A stretch of 60,216 bases of DNA from Butyrivibrio sp. (GTDB lineage: Bacteria; Bacillota; Clostridia; Lachnospirales; Lachnospiraceae), in contig NZ_JAFRGN010000066.1 in the NCBI RefSeq assembly GCF_017433805.1, positions 1 to 60,216 of the forward strand. The letters run 5' to 3'. Positions within the stretch are counted from its first letter, which is position 1. The number at the start of each line of letters is the position of its first letter. The position numbers and the translations under genes are program-made. This document shows, piece after piece, positions 50,201-58,988 of the stretch. The notes beneath the pieces are model-generated. The model was not told the DNA's origin, ran no database searches, and worked only from the letters and a program-made list of their open reading frames with translations.

Positions 50201-52063
50201 TTGACCGTATGGGTATTCGCAATCAAAAGTATAATCGGTAAGCGTATCTATAGACACAGAAATATCTCGTGTATCATTATCAGTAAACTTAACTTTAATG
50301 ACTTTCTCACCATCAAATGGTTGTCTAACTATTAAATACCACTTTTCTGTTACATCCTTTTTATATACACCATCTATAATATTATTCTCATCTGTTGGAT
50401 CTGCTAGTCTATCTATAAAAAGATAATCACTATCGTTCTGTTCAACCAATGTAACACTATTAATTGTTTTTCCCGTTACCCCAATATTTGCTAGATAATC
50501 ATCAATGCATGTAGGATTATCAGTAATTGGTAAGTCATCCTTTCCTGCGGTTTTAAAGATAACTTTATATGGCGAAAAACTATCAGTCGGCGCCTCAAGT
50601 ACCTTCACATCCTCGAACTCCACAACCTCAGCCTCAAGCTTCTCAGCCTTAAGCACAGAATTCTCATCGAAAATAGTTAAGACACGCTCTTTTTCGCGCT
50701 CGCCACCAAGAGCCACAGCTTCTACTTCCTTTGGCTCATCTTCTACTTCTTTTTCATCTATGATGTGATAAATCTCAGCTTCGAGAGTCTCGTCTGCAAC
50801 CTCGGCAGTTTCAAAAGAAACCACAACACGGCCCTTTTCTGTGTCAGGCTGTACCTCGTAGCCCTCTTTGTCCTTAATTGTGATATCGAAGGTGTACTCT
50901 TTTACAACGTTCTCAGACTCAAGCTGCTCGTCAACTACCTCTTTTACCTTCTCTTCGTCCTCAGCAGCAAGCTTCTTGGCAGTTACTCGTGAGCCCTCAG
51001 GGAATACTCCCTTGTCAGCTCTTACGCGGATTGTAACGTCGTCAACAACCGCCTTTTCATCGAATGCATAGAAGTCATCAGTAACTGTAACAGTGATAAT
51101 TGGAAGCTCATCTTCCACGTAGTATGTATCAGGAATCAGCAGAACTGGTGTGAAAAGATATATCGCACCCTCTTTATCCGCCACGAACTCTTCTACTCCA
51201 TTGTTGTACTCAGGCTCTAGAATCCACTCAACATCAGAAATCTGCTCAATGCTCACGCCTTCCTTCTGAGCCTTGGTCTCTTTAGCATCTGCTGCATATG
51301 CTACAGCTGGAATTCTAAAGGTGTTCTTGAACCAGGAAACAAGGCTTTCTTCTGAGGTAGCCTCTGTAGACTCCTCTGCGCCTGATTCTGTAGTGTCCTC
51401 TTCAGGAACATCAATTACTTCTTCGCTACTGCCTGCATCTGAGTTTGTGCTCTCCTCAACAGGTGTATCTATAGTTGGAGCTTCCTCATCTTCTATTGTG
51501 CTTGTATCACCAGAGTAAATCTCTTCTTCGTAAGTCTCTTCTTCGCTAAGCTCGCTTGATGCATCCGATGGCGCTATTTCCTCTCCATTCTCGTCAAAGA
51601 AAATAATCTCTTCTCCTGAATCCTCAGAAGCTGCTGCATCACTTTCATCCTCAGAGCTGCCCTTTTTCGCGCGCTCTTCCTCTTCCTGTTCAGCCTGTTC
51701 GCGTTTCATGCGTTCTCTTTCCTGCGCAAGTCCTCTTTCAATTCGCTCATCATGCTCATAATCAGTTTCTACCGCTACTTCAAGTGTATCCGGCAGTTCC
51801 AGATCCTCAAGGCTTCCCCCAACCCTGACTTTCTGATTAGATATATTTTCTGGCAGATCAGTAAAATCAGTTATCTTATAATAGCTGATACCTTCCTCGC
51901 CGTAGGCGTTTTCATTCTCTTTTTCCTCTGCTACAGATGAAGCTTCCGTGCTGGCAACACTAGAAGACTCTGCTGCGCTGTTATTAGCCGCAAAGGATGT
52001 AACACCAATGTTGGAAAAAAACAGGACTCCTGCAATTAAAATTGAGACAACTCGCTTTTTCAT
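47216..52063 (-). CDS. Giant surface protein with C-terminal class B sortase domain
   Basis: 1,615 residues. Signal peptide, then an acidic disordered region (about 40-230), several extracellular beta domains, and two InlB/Flg_new-type repeats (KAGEKVSAPEGMPTKDG, PVKEGYTFKGWYSD). Near residue 1285 there is TLPPVW, then a hydrophobic helix and a basic stretch (YSRAKEGK), in the layout of a cell-wall sorting signal; two further hydrophobic stretches follow (about 1325 and 1355). The C-terminus (about 1390-1615) is a sortase B domain: IGWIYFENEDISYPI, YGHNM with the catalytic His near 1492, TLATCTS with Cys near 1587, and DRRLIVSA with Arg near 1594. It is transcribed alone from its own upstream region, with no separate substrate gene recognised nearby. 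Confidence 0.85.
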   Translation of the reverse strand: MKKRVVSILIAGVLFFSNIGVTSFAANNSAAESSSVASTEASSVAEEKENENAYGEEGISYYKITDFTDLPENISNQKVRVGGSLEDLELPDTLEVAVETDYEHDERIERGLAQERERMKREQAEQEEEERAKKGSSEDESDAAASEDSGEEIIFFDENGEEIAPSDASSELSEEETYEEEIYSGDTSTIEDEEAPTIDTPVEESTNSDAGSSEEVIDVPEEDTTESGAEESTEATSEESLVSWFKNTFRIPAVAYAADAKETKAQKEGVSIEQISDVEWILEPEYNNGVEEFVADKEGAIYLFTPVLLIPDTYYVEDELPIITVTVTDDFYAFDEKAVVDDVTIRVRADKGVFPEGSRVTAKKLAAEDEEKVKEVVDEQLESENVVKEYTFDITIKDKEGYEVQPDTEKGRVVVSFETAEVADETLEAEIYHIIDEKEVEDEPKEVEAVALGGEREKERVLTIFDENSVLKAEKLEAEVVEFEDVKVLEAPTDSFSPYKVIFKTAGKDDLPITDNPTCIDDYLANIGVTGKTINSVTLVEQNDSDYLFIDRLADPTDENNIIDGVYKKDVTEKWYLIVRQPFDGEKVIKVKFTDNDTRDISVSIDTLTDYTFDCEYPYGQKLGEKTFTLGIDVNKLASGLILYQWQYYDNEKGKWVCIDRANTAVYGSTMTDNGVRYRCIVNGDPSKEVQIVTANGDKNTRKWTNSYGSKDQCYVTNGVIAYTISSDNKYFDVVGQFTIDGKNTMLPTTPSCTGWSMYNTNTTSPTAPSAPKKMRFSFSDTAPRVLFADVELNSGNENFAFGGNVKFGNVDAETLVVETHKTTTSSYKYIDVIRSEDLDTAQAAVNAGTGDEIPSLVLIPYTSDASYYAKKSGSKLHPFTNKTDDLLEGVIPETTLSWEAVDDDDIVEFALSFAGVSTNGILKPVSKMATSNSYSSGNIKSVKLSGSELDAYAKRLGEPSETILIEMKNGAATSTDKTAISNILPTYNKVTATTTTSNSNASATTGSTANSTGLSTATKYTADYYGVSFTYKKAGVVSHDDGFYEGKAELPVVLTEVISYDFKEKEDVRVFRCHDGEAKELRSDNPGSDGTFRLDKDAGKIYIYASNFSSFAVAYKPEVYYTVTFNDGTKTWTSKVKAGEKVSAPEGMPTKDGVTAQYWYKGTSSSSSTTKPTAYDFNTPVTANMTLTAYYGKTYTVTFSGITPTTTVQVLEGDKVARPADPVKEGYTFKGWYSDKTAKTLYNFDTPVNSNLTLYAGFVNGEGKDADDDEDGDVNGARAARTNDTLPPVWLWVLILVSALVVFSCNLYSRAKEGKVKFSNNKTVRKVTRFFLLVGLVIVTVFKFLARKVNEKRRDLALAVSGVVVLIAAGVLIVTSLEYHRSERTYENANKTFVQETQQLPVVTDKTETVNAENTVWWDEASVEMDTLSEEYPDVIGWIYFENEDISYPIMYSGDNTKYLSTSYNGEKAKAGAIFLDGESTPDFSDPHSLIYGHNMRDLSMFGKLRYYKTDASYYDEHQYFQVFTKDGVYRYQIFAYEEVPDNHDVFWVYGKNPEGMWEMLQDIEGGSYRQTGIEATEADHVITLATCTSKEDRRLIVSAVRTDEHDYEFVASN

Positions 52064-52284
52064 ACCCTATCTCCACGCATAAAAAAATATAATTTCCCAG
52101 ATAATATTTTATTACATTATCGGATAAATTTGTCGAAATTTTATTCTTTTTTTAGAAAATCTTGGGACCACTTTTTCGATAAAACTAGGTCAGAACAGAT
52201 TTTAGACTTTATTTAGATACGTAATTGTCTGTATATGGTACACTTTTCTTGTATAGTGAAGGATTATCGGCATTTGGAGCCTAT

Positions 52285-53469
52285 ATGAAAAAAGTAATTG
52301 CTGCATTACTTACAATTTCATTAATTCTGGTTTGCTTATATTTCGGACTAAGGCCACAGCCAGAGCCTGTTGCTGAGGTAACAGGGCTAATTGATGCGCC
52401 CACTCTTGACGACATTCACACCGATGATGGACAGACAATTGTCGGTATATCTATGCCCGACAGGCTCTTAGAGCGTTGGAACAAGGATGGGTCTTATTTA
52501 CGTGCACAATTTGAGAAAAAAGGCTGCAAAGTGCTGCTCCGCTACGCAAATAATCTTATAGATACGCAGATAGATGACATCGTCGACATGATACGTGAAG
52601 GCGCCGATCTTCTCGTAATTGCAGCAGTTGATGGCTCTGCTCTTACAGAAGTTCTTGACCTTGCCAAGTCTGCAAACGTCCCAATTATCGCTTACGACCG
52701 CCTTATAATGGATTCAGATGTTGTAGATTACTATGTTTCTTTTGACAACTATAAGGTAGGAGTATTGCAGGCTCAGTATATTATCAGGATTCTGGATCTT
52801 GCTCATTCAGAAAAACCCAAGCATATAGAATTCGTTACAGGAGACCCCGTCGATAATAACGCTCGTTATTTCTACAATGGCGCAATGGACACGATTAAGC
52901 CCTATTTAGATTCACAAAAACTCATTTCATTGTCCGGTCAGGTCAATTTCTATGAAACAGCTACAGCCCAGTGGTCTACTGATATTGCGCAGCAGCGTCT
53001 TCAGATTATACTTAATTCTTATTATCCTGAGAATGTAACTCTGGACGCTGTTCTATGTGCCAACGATTCAACAGCTCTTGGCGCTGTCAGAGCCCTCGAA
53101 TCTGATTACACACAAAAAAATCCTGTCGCTGTAACAGGACAGGATGGTGATATCGCAAATATCTATAACATTATCAACGGAACTCAGGGAATGACTGTAT
53201 TCAAGGCTCTGAGAGAAGAATCCGTTGTCACTGTAGCCTTAGGACTTGCTCTTTTAGATGGTAAAAGACCTGCAGAAGACCTTATCGCTGCTTCTGACTG
53301 GGATTTTAAGTGTTCCTACAACACAACTGACTATGATAACGGCAAAAAGCTTGTGGCTTCTTACCTTCTCGAACCAATCACTATAACCGCCGATAATATC
53401 GAACATCAGCTATTTGATACAGGCTATTACAGGCGTAACTCAGCCGGCCTTATTTATGCTGCTAAATAA
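52285..53469 (+). CDS. Orphan sugar-binding periplasmic-type protein (ChvE/xylose-binding-like)
   Basis: 394 residues from ATG 52285, with TTGGAGCC upstream. The N-terminal hydrophobic segment (KKVIAALLTISLILVCLYFGL) serves as signal peptide or anchor; the lone Cys in it has Val before it, so lipidation is doubtful. The mature part is a sugar-binding fold: VGISMPDRLLERWNKDG, LLVIAAVDGSALTEVLDLA, PIIAYDRLIMDSDVVDYYVS, and NDSTALGAVRALESD. No permease or ATPase is beside it. It overlaps the convergent diguanylate cyclase gene by 30 bases at the 3' ends. It might present sugar to a receptor rather than to a transporter. Confidence 0.83.
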   Translation: MKKVIAALLTISLILVCLYFGLRPQPEPVAEVTGLIDAPTLDDIHTDDGQTIVGISMPDRLLERWNKDGSYLRAQFEKKGCKVLLRYANNLIDTQIDDIVDMIREGADLLVIAAVDGSALTEVLDLAKSANVPIIAYDRLIMDSDVVDYYVSFDNYKVGVLQAQYIIRILDLAHSEKPKHIEFVTGDPVDNNARYFYNGAMDTIKPYLDSQKLISLSGQVNFYETATAQWSTDIAQQRLQIILNSYYPENVTLDAVLCANDSTALGAVRALESDYTQKNPVAVTGQDGDIANIYNIINGTQGMTVFKALREESVVTVALGLALLDGKRPAEDLIAASDWDFKCSYNTTDYDNGKKLVASYLLEPITITADNIEHQLFDTGYYRRNSAGLIYAAK

Positions 53470-55083
53470 GGTATATCCGTCTCTGCCATTCTCTTTTGTC
53501 ACATAAAGCGCTCTATCTGCGCATTCCATGAGTTTATCCGGATCAGCCTCGTCCTGTGGATAGGTTGCACATCCAACGCTGACCGTGATATGCAGCTTTC
53601 CAGCTGAAGTTTTCACTTCATCCTTCATAGCATTTATGATTGCTTCACATATCGACTGTTCCCTACTCCTTGTAGGCTCGTAGAAAATAGCGCAAAACTC
53701 GTCGCCACCTAGTCTTGAGAAAAGTGCGACCTCATCGGTCAACGTCTGAAGCCTCTTACCAACCTCCTTTATGACTTCATCACCCACTTTGTGGCCATAG
53801 GTGTCATTTATATTCTTAAATCGGTCTACATCTAGCATTACAAAGCCATATGGAGTTTCCGTTGATACAACCTGAGCAATTTCCTCCATAATCCGTAGTC
53901 TGTTCGGCATCTGGGTAAGGAAATCCGTTCTCGCAATTCTGGACCTTCTCCTGTTCGAATAATACAAATGCCCTATTATTACCATCATCAAGATTGCGAT
54001 AATAATGACCAGATTGCTAAGAGTCTTGTTCTCACGATAGAACTTAGCAAAACTCTGGTGCTCATTGATAATAACGGAGCCCTGTGGAAGCTGGCTATAT
54101 CTGATGTTGTATTTATCAAGCGCCTCCTGATCAAAATATGGCGTAGTTACCGTTGCGGTTTTAAGTGGCATATCATCAGGATCTGCGCCCATAAGTATCT
54201 CTTTTGCCGCCGTTCCGGCTATGAATCCCGAATCATAATACGAATATGATATTCCTCCGAACACCCCGTGGCCTATATCAGAGGATGACAATCTGAATAT
54301 TGGAACATTTTGGACATTATCACTGATAAAATCGGATGCATTTTTAAGCGAATAGCTATTTTTATCCCCGTCCAGACCAAAGTCCAGGAAGAGAATAATA
54401 TCATCCTCTCCTAACGCATTTAAAACCCTTTTTAGACCGTTTTGAGTATAATACGAGGTATTTATTATCTTGCTCGTAATTTCGCCGTGCTGGTCCTTAA
54501 ATTTCATAAATTCTACATAGTCACCCTGTCCAGTAACCGTGGAGTCTGTAATTACTACAAGATTATTTCTATTAGGGAAAAGAGCTTTCATGAGCTCATA
54601 GTTGCTCTCAAAATCTTGATTTTCCGCGATTCCTGTGGCATTTCTCATAGCAGCAGCCGTTGTGGCCTCAGTAATATTGTTGATTCCCATGAAAACCATA
54701 GGAATATCAGGGAAAAGCTTACTTCTGTTGTTGATCGCGTATCTAAGGGCCGGATCATCTGCAACAGCGATAAGGTCAAAGTTTCTCACTGAAAAGATCT
54801 TATATCTGAGGTACTTGTCGAAATTACTAATATCTGTAGCGCCATAAAACTGCTGCGCTTCCATGAAATCATAGTTGATCTCGACATTAATACCCTCTAC
54901 GCCATCCTGAAAACCTCTAAATGTTTCTGGAACACCTGCGGCCGAAAAGCCATAAGAAGAAATAAAAAGAATATGAAATTGCCGCTCTAAAGAATCCTCT
55001 GCATTTGCTTTAAATGTAGTGGCACATACTGCAAAAATAATGCTGTATGCAATTAGAACGGCACATTTCAAAATACGTTTCAT
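53440..55083 (-). CDS. Diguanylate cyclase with periplasmic ABC-substrate-binding-type sensor
   Basis: 547 residues. Signal-anchor at the N-terminus, then an extracellular region of about 330 residues of the ABC_sub_bind type (HILFISSYGFSAAGVPETFRG, DIPMVFMGINNIT, VITDSTVTGQGDYVEF, SYYDSGFIAGTAAKEIL), a membrane helix (LVIIIAILMMVIIGHLYY) and a GGDEF domain with SRLGGDEFC near residue 459, and DVDRFKNINDTYGHKVGDE before it. Active cyclase expected; no inhibitory RxxD was seen at the normal position. Ligand binding outside probably controls cyclic di-GMP synthesis inside. It ends in a 30-base overlap with the convergent sugar-binding gene. Confidence 0.9.
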   Translation of the reverse strand: MKRILKCAVLIAYSIIFAVCATTFKANAEDSLERQFHILFISSYGFSAAGVPETFRGFQDGVEGINVEINYDFMEAQQFYGATDISNFDKYLRYKIFSVRNFDLIAVADDPALRYAINNRSKLFPDIPMVFMGINNITEATTAAAMRNATGIAENQDFESNYELMKALFPNRNNLVVITDSTVTGQGDYVEFMKFKDQHGEITSKIINTSYYTQNGLKRVLNALGEDDIILFLDFGLDGDKNSYSLKNASDFISDNVQNVPIFRLSSSDIGHGVFGGISYSYYDSGFIAGTAAKEILMGADPDDMPLKTATVTTPYFDQEALDKYNIRYSQLPQGSVIINEHQSFAKFYRENKTLSNLVIIIAILMMVIIGHLYYSNRRRSRIARTDFLTQMPNRLRIMEEIAQVVSTETPYGFVMLDVDRFKNINDTYGHKVGDEVIKEVGKRLQTLTDEVALFSRLGGDEFCAIFYEPTRSREQSICEAIINAMKDEVKTSAGKLHITVSVGCATYPQDEADPDKLMECADRALYVTKENGRDGYTLFSSINKAG

Positions 55084-55118
55084 GGTATAATTTTATACCA
55101 ATTATAGTCAGTCGGCAA

Positions 55119-56057
55119 TCATGGAACGATTGTCTGAAGAGCCTTGATATCGCCCTTTATTTCGAATTTTCCTGTTGAAGCTTCTATGAATACTGAATCG
55201 CCTTTTTTAACTTCATAGCTCTTTTCTCCGGCAGAAATTGTTCCCTGGCCTTCTGTTACCAATATGCTGACAAAAGAGCTGTCGTCTGCAACATAGCTAT
55301 ATGGCTTATCTGCTGAAGTTTCTATCTTATCTACACAGAAAAACTCGCAGCTCACCATGTGCTCGTCTGGAGATACATATTTCTGTGGCTTCTCAATTCT
55401 TGTAACATCAATAGACTGTTGGATATGGAGCTGTCTTGGCTTACCATCTGCTCCAACACGTCCGTAATCATATATTCTGTAGGTTACATTTGAATTCTGC
55501 TGAATTTCTGCTATTAACAGGCCAGCCCCAATAGCATGAAGTGTTCCTGGAGAGATGAAGATTATATCGCCAGGCTTAACATATTCCTTGTGGAGCACGT
55601 CTGTAAGTGTATTATCTTTAATTCTCTGCTCGAATTCCTCTTTAGAAATCTCTTTTTCAAAGCCCTGGTACAGATATGCGCCTTCTTCTGCCTCCAGCAC
55701 ATACCACATCTCAGTCTTACCATACTGATTCTCATGCTCAAGAGCATAAGCATCATCTGGATGAACCTGAATCGAAAGAGCCTTACTAGCATCTATAAGT
55801 TTGATCAGAATTGGAAAATCCTTATATTTCTGACAATTTTTACCAAGAATTTCTGTACCTTTCTCTTTAATAACATCAGAAAGAGTCTGTTTTTCATGAA
55901 TATCGCCTGTTATTATAGACATTCCATCCTTATGGCATGACAAAGTCCACGCCTCAGCACAAATCTCTCCTGAATATTCGACGTTATATTCGTCTACAAG
56001 CTTGTGTCCTCCCCACAGGTAATCCTTACAGGCAGGTTTTAATACATACATTGACAT
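55119..56057 (-). CDS. manA: Mannose-6-phosphate isomerase, type I
   Basis: 312 residues, complete for the short Gram-positive form. It has CKDYLWGGHKLVDEY at the N-terminus, the zinc-binding QVHPDDAYALEHE, and AEIQQNSNVTYRIYDYGR with VGADGKPRQLH typical of the family. Interconverts fructose-6-phosphate and mannose-6-phosphate in the cytoplasm, feeding mannose from manno-oligosaccharides to glycolysis, in line with the beta-mannosidase gene. It is monocistronic, with GAGAGG upstream of the start. Confidence 0.95.
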   Translation of the reverse strand: MSMYVLKPACKDYLWGGHKLVDEYNVEYSGEICAEAWTLSCHKDGMSIITGDIHEKQTLSDVIKEKGTEILGKNCQKYKDFPILIKLIDASKALSIQVHPDDAYALEHENQYGKTEMWYVLEAEEGAYLYQGFEKEISKEEFEQRIKDNTLTDVLHKEYVKPGDIIFISPGTLHAIGAGLLIAEIQQNSNVTYRIYDYGRVGADGKPRQLHIQQSIDVTRIEKPQKYVSPDEHMVSCEFFCVDKIETSADKPYSYVADDSSFVSILVTEGQGTISAGEKSYEVKKGDSVFIEASTGKFEIKGDIKALQTIVP

Positions 56058-56249
56058 TTTGCATTACCTCTCTTTAACCTATGGAATTATAGTCGGCTGC
56101 AAAAAATTTATCAACTACTCATTTGTTATTTTACTACCATCTTCATGTGTAATTATGTTGTTTACTATTTTTTCATATACTAGCTTATCTTTTTATTTCA
56201 TGTTATACTTTTGACTCGTATCGCAAATTTTTTAGAAAAAGGATGTTTT

Positions 56250-57602
56250 ATGAATACCAAAGAAAACAAAATGGGTGTAATGCCTGTCAAACAGCTTATT
56301 GTTTCCATGTCGCTTCCTATGATGGTCTCAATGCTTGTTCAGGCATTGTACAACGTTGTAGATAGCGTTTTTGTTGCCAAGATCAGTGAGGATGCACTTA
56401 CTGCTGTTACTCTTGCTTTTCCAATGCAGAACCTTATGATTGCTCTTGGTTCAGGAACAGGAGTCGGTGTTAACGCACTTTTATCAAGATCCCTTGGCGA
56501 AAAGAAATTTGAGAATTCCGATGCTGCTGCTAATACCGGACTTCTTCTTACTTTCTTTAATTATATTGCTTTTCTTCTGATTGGTCTTTTCATCGCCCCT
56601 GCATTTATCGCAACACAGACAGACAGTGAAACCATAAGAGCATATGGCGCTCAGTATCTTACTATTATCTGCTGTCTTTCCTTTGGAGTATTCTTTCAGG
56701 TAATGTTTGAAAGACTTCTGCAGTCTACCGGTAAGACTATTTATAGTATGATTTCTCAGTCTACTGGCGCTATTATCAACATTATTTTTGATCCACTTCT
56801 TATTTTCGGAATCGGACCATTCCCTGAACTTGGTGTTGCCGGAGCTGCGTATGCAACTATTTTAGGTCAGCTTGTAGGCTCTTCTATCGGTCTTTTCTGT
56901 AACCTCAAGTTTAATAACGATATTCATATCAGTTTTAAAAAGATTATTGCACCAAAGGCTCACATCATTGAGGAAATTTACTTTGTAGGCGTACCTTCAA
57001 TCCTCATGATGTCTATTGGATCTGTAATGACTTACCTTATGAATCTGATCCTCGGCTCATTCAGTTCAACAGCAACAGCTGTATTTGGCGTATATTTCAA
57101 ATTACAGAGTTTCTTCTTCCTTCCTGTGTTTGGTCTCAACAACGGTCTTATCCCTGTTCTGGCTTACAATTACGGTGCACGCAACAAGGACAGAATCAAG
57201 GAAGCTCTTCGCTTTGCACTTATGCTCGCAGTATCAATCATGATTGTTGGTACAGCTTGCTTTTTGACCATTCCTGGTCTCCTTCTTACATTGTTTAATG
57301 CATCAGAAGACATGGTTAAGATCGGTATTCCAGCTCTTAGAATAATCAGTCTTTCTTTCCCTGTTGCTGGTGTTTGCATAGCTATGGGTTCAATATTCCA
57401 GGCTTTCTCAAGAAGCTTCTACTCTTTGATAGTTTCTGTTGGCCGTCAGCTTGTTGTACTCATACCTGCTGCATTCCTTTTAGCTCAGACCGGAGTCCTG
57501 TCAAACGTTTGGTGGGCCTTCCCTATCGCAGAGATAGCATCTTTGATTCTTTCCACATTCTTCTTTAGGAAACTGTACAAAGAGACTGTATCTACGATGT
57601 AA
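56250..57602 (+). CDS. MATE-family efflux transporter
   Basis: 450 residues from ATG 56250 with AAGGATG upstream; the longer frame lacks a site. Twelve hydrophobic segments, with MSLPMMVSMLVQALYNVVDS, GTGVGVNALLSRSLGE and the repeat-two counterpart SIFQAFSRSFYS. Belongs to the MepA-like group. It exports drugs or cationic metabolites by cation exchange. It is only distantly like the MATE protein at 16220-17581. Single gene. Confidence 0.92.
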   Translation: MNTKENKMGVMPVKQLIVSMSLPMMVSMLVQALYNVVDSVFVAKISEDALTAVTLAFPMQNLMIALGSGTGVGVNALLSRSLGEKKFENSDAAANTGLLLTFFNYIAFLLIGLFIAPAFIATQTDSETIRAYGAQYLTIICCLSFGVFFQVMFERLLQSTGKTIYSMISQSTGAIINIIFDPLLIFGIGPFPELGVAGAAYATILGQLVGSSIGLFCNLKFNNDIHISFKKIIAPKAHIIEEIYFVGVPSILMMSIGSVMTYLMNLILGSFSSTATAVFGVYFKLQSFFFLPVFGLNNGLIPVLAYNYGARNKDRIKEALRFALMLAVSIMIVGTACFLTIPGLLLTLFNASEDMVKIGIPALRIISLSFPVAGVCIAMGSIFQAFSRSFYSLIVSVGRQLVVLIPAAFLLAQTGVLSNVWWAFPIAEIASLILSTFFFRKLYKETVSTM

Positions 57603-57691
57603 TTTTTAAAAAATGTCTTGATATCCATGGTTTTTAAGAATTATGCACTAAAAACCGCTATAATTTTTGGCACTTTTTCGAATTTAACTAC

Positions 57692-57720
57692 TTGTATGGT
57701 GCATAAAATGGGTGTAGAAT
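57692..57720 (+). promoter_or_regulatory. Promoter of the HU gene
   Basis: TTGTAT (57692-57697) and TAGAAT (57715-57720), 17 bp apart, followed by a leader with GAGGGAGG before the start. Confidence 0.65.
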
Positions 57721-57766
57721 TTTACTTGGTAGTAAAAAATACTCAATTTGAGGGAGGTATTAAACC

Positions 57767-58051
57767 ATGAATAAGACAGAACTCGTTGATGCTATTGCAA
57801 AGGAAACTGGTCTTTCTAAGAAGGATTCAGAGAAGGCTGTTAAGGCTTTCACAGAGACTGTATCTAAAGAGCTTAAGAAAAAGGGCAAAGTTCAGCTTGT
57901 TGGCTTTGGTACTTTTGAGACAGCTAAGAGAGCAGCTAGAACTGGTAAGAATCCTCAGACTGGCGCAGCTATCAAGATTCCTGCAGCTACAGTTCCTAAG
58001 TTTAAGGCTGGTAAGGCCCTTAAGGATGCTGTAAACGGCAAGAAGAAATAA
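57767..58051 (+). CDS. hup: HU family DNA-binding protein
   Basis: 94 residues. MNKTELVDAIAKETGLSKKD, VQLVGFGTFETAKRAARTG and NPQTGAAIKIPAATVPKFKAG are characteristic of HU, with the conserved Pro in the beta arm (NPQTG). Histone-like protein that wraps and bends DNA. Its position next to the partition genes suggests a replicon-specific copy, though the gene is ordinary in sequence. The upstream region has a GAGGGAGG site. Confidence 0.96.
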   Translation: MNKTELVDAIAKETGLSKKDSEKAVKAFTETVSKELKKKGKVQLVGFGTFETAKRAARTGKNPQTGAAIKIPAATVPKFKAGKALKDAVNGKKK

Positions 58052-58066
58052 TTTAGATTTAAATAC

Positions 58067-58099
58067 TAAAGCCCTTAGAGCTTGACTCTAGGGGCTTTT
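58067..58099 (+). terminator. Terminator of the HU gene
   Basis: AAAGCCCTTAGAG pairs with CTCTAGGGGCTTT (G-T pairs allowed) around a short loop, followed by TTTTC. Confidence 0.85.
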
Positions 58100-58120
58100 C
58101 TATTGCGCCTATATTGCATT

Positions 58121-58155
58121 TTAAAAGGACGGTTCCAGATGGAATCGTCCTTTTA
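58121..58155. terminator. Terminator of the partition operon
   Basis: AAAAGGACGGTTCC pairs with GGAATCGTCCTTTT. On the minus strand it follows the stop at 58167 of the ParA-partner gene. Both sides carry T-runs. Confidence 0.82.
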
Positions 58156-58166
58156 GGTAGTAAACC

Positions 58167-58988
58167 TTATCTTCTTGCCTTGAGGGCCTCTTCTAATTGT
58201 TTGTGCTGCTGATAGATGTCCATATTACGCATCATATCCTGCTCTATAAGGCTTCTGATATATTTGGTAGCTGACATGTTAGATGCCTTAGCCATATGCT
58301 CTACATAGTCTCTATAACCTCTGATATCAAGCAGAAGGAATTTCTCTTTCTCATATCTACTCTTATCCTGTTTAGGCTGTCTGCCTGTTGTCTTAGGCTC
58401 ATTATAAGCTGGCATAACTGGCTGCTGCATTACAGGCTGCTGATAAGTATTAGGAACCTGATACTGCGCTGTCTGTACTGGCTGAGGCTGTACAGGCTGA
58501 TATGTCTGATACTGTGGTGTCTGGATATTCTGAACAGGAACTTGCTGTGTATACTGCTGAACTTGAGGGTCTGGAACATACTGCTGAACAGGTACATTCA
58601 TCTTAGGTTCTGGCTCAGCTACAATATTATCAATCTGAGCAACCTTCTCGCCCAGCATTTCTGCTACTACTGGGACCTCTGATCTATTGATTACGGTCTC
58701 TTCCTGTACTACAGAAACCTTAGGAGTCTCTGTATTCGTTTTTTCTACTGTCACAACTGGTTGTGTTACCTTTTCAACCTCAATCTTTGATTCTACAGAC
58801 TTTTCTGGTTCTGCCTTTTTAGAAGTCTCTGATTTTACTGGCTTTTCTGTAGACTTCTCAACCTTTTTAGCACTAGCACTCTTAGACTCACTTGAATCTC
58901 CATTCTTGCTAAGTGGAGTCATTCCCGCAAACAAACCTGTTGAAGCTCTATTGGCTCCGCCCTTTAATCTGTCAGCCTTACTAGCCAT
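58167..58988 (-). CDS. ParA partner protein, PQ-rich with C-terminal DNA-binding-like end
   Basis: 273 residues. N-terminus MASKADRLKGGANRASTGLF, then a Lys/Ser/Glu-rich linker and a long low-complexity section of QQVPVQ/PQPVQ type (about 120-205), and a C-terminal 60-residue helical segment, RYEKEKFLLLDIRGYRDYVE then MSATKYIRSLIEQDM, which looks like a ribbon-helix-helix or similar DNA-binding end. Its ATG overlaps the parA stop by one base (TAATG). By position it is the ParB/ParG-type adaptor binding the centromere and stimulating ParA; no ParB domain in the usual sense is seen. The linker resembles that of the DUF2339 protein. Confidence 0.7.
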   Translation of the reverse strand: MASKADRLKGGANRASTGLFAGMTPLSKNGDSSESKSASAKKVEKSTEKPVKSETSKKAEPEKSVESKIEVEKVTQPVVTVEKTNTETPKVSVVQEETVINRSEVPVVAEMLGEKVAQIDNIVAEPEPKMNVPVQQYVPDPQVQQYTQQVPVQNIQTPQYQTYQPVQPQPVQTAQYQVPNTYQQPVMQQPVMPAYNEPKTTGRQPKQDKSRYEKEKFLLLDIRGYRDYVEHMAKASNMSATKYIRSLIEQDMMRNMDIYQQHKQLEEALKARR

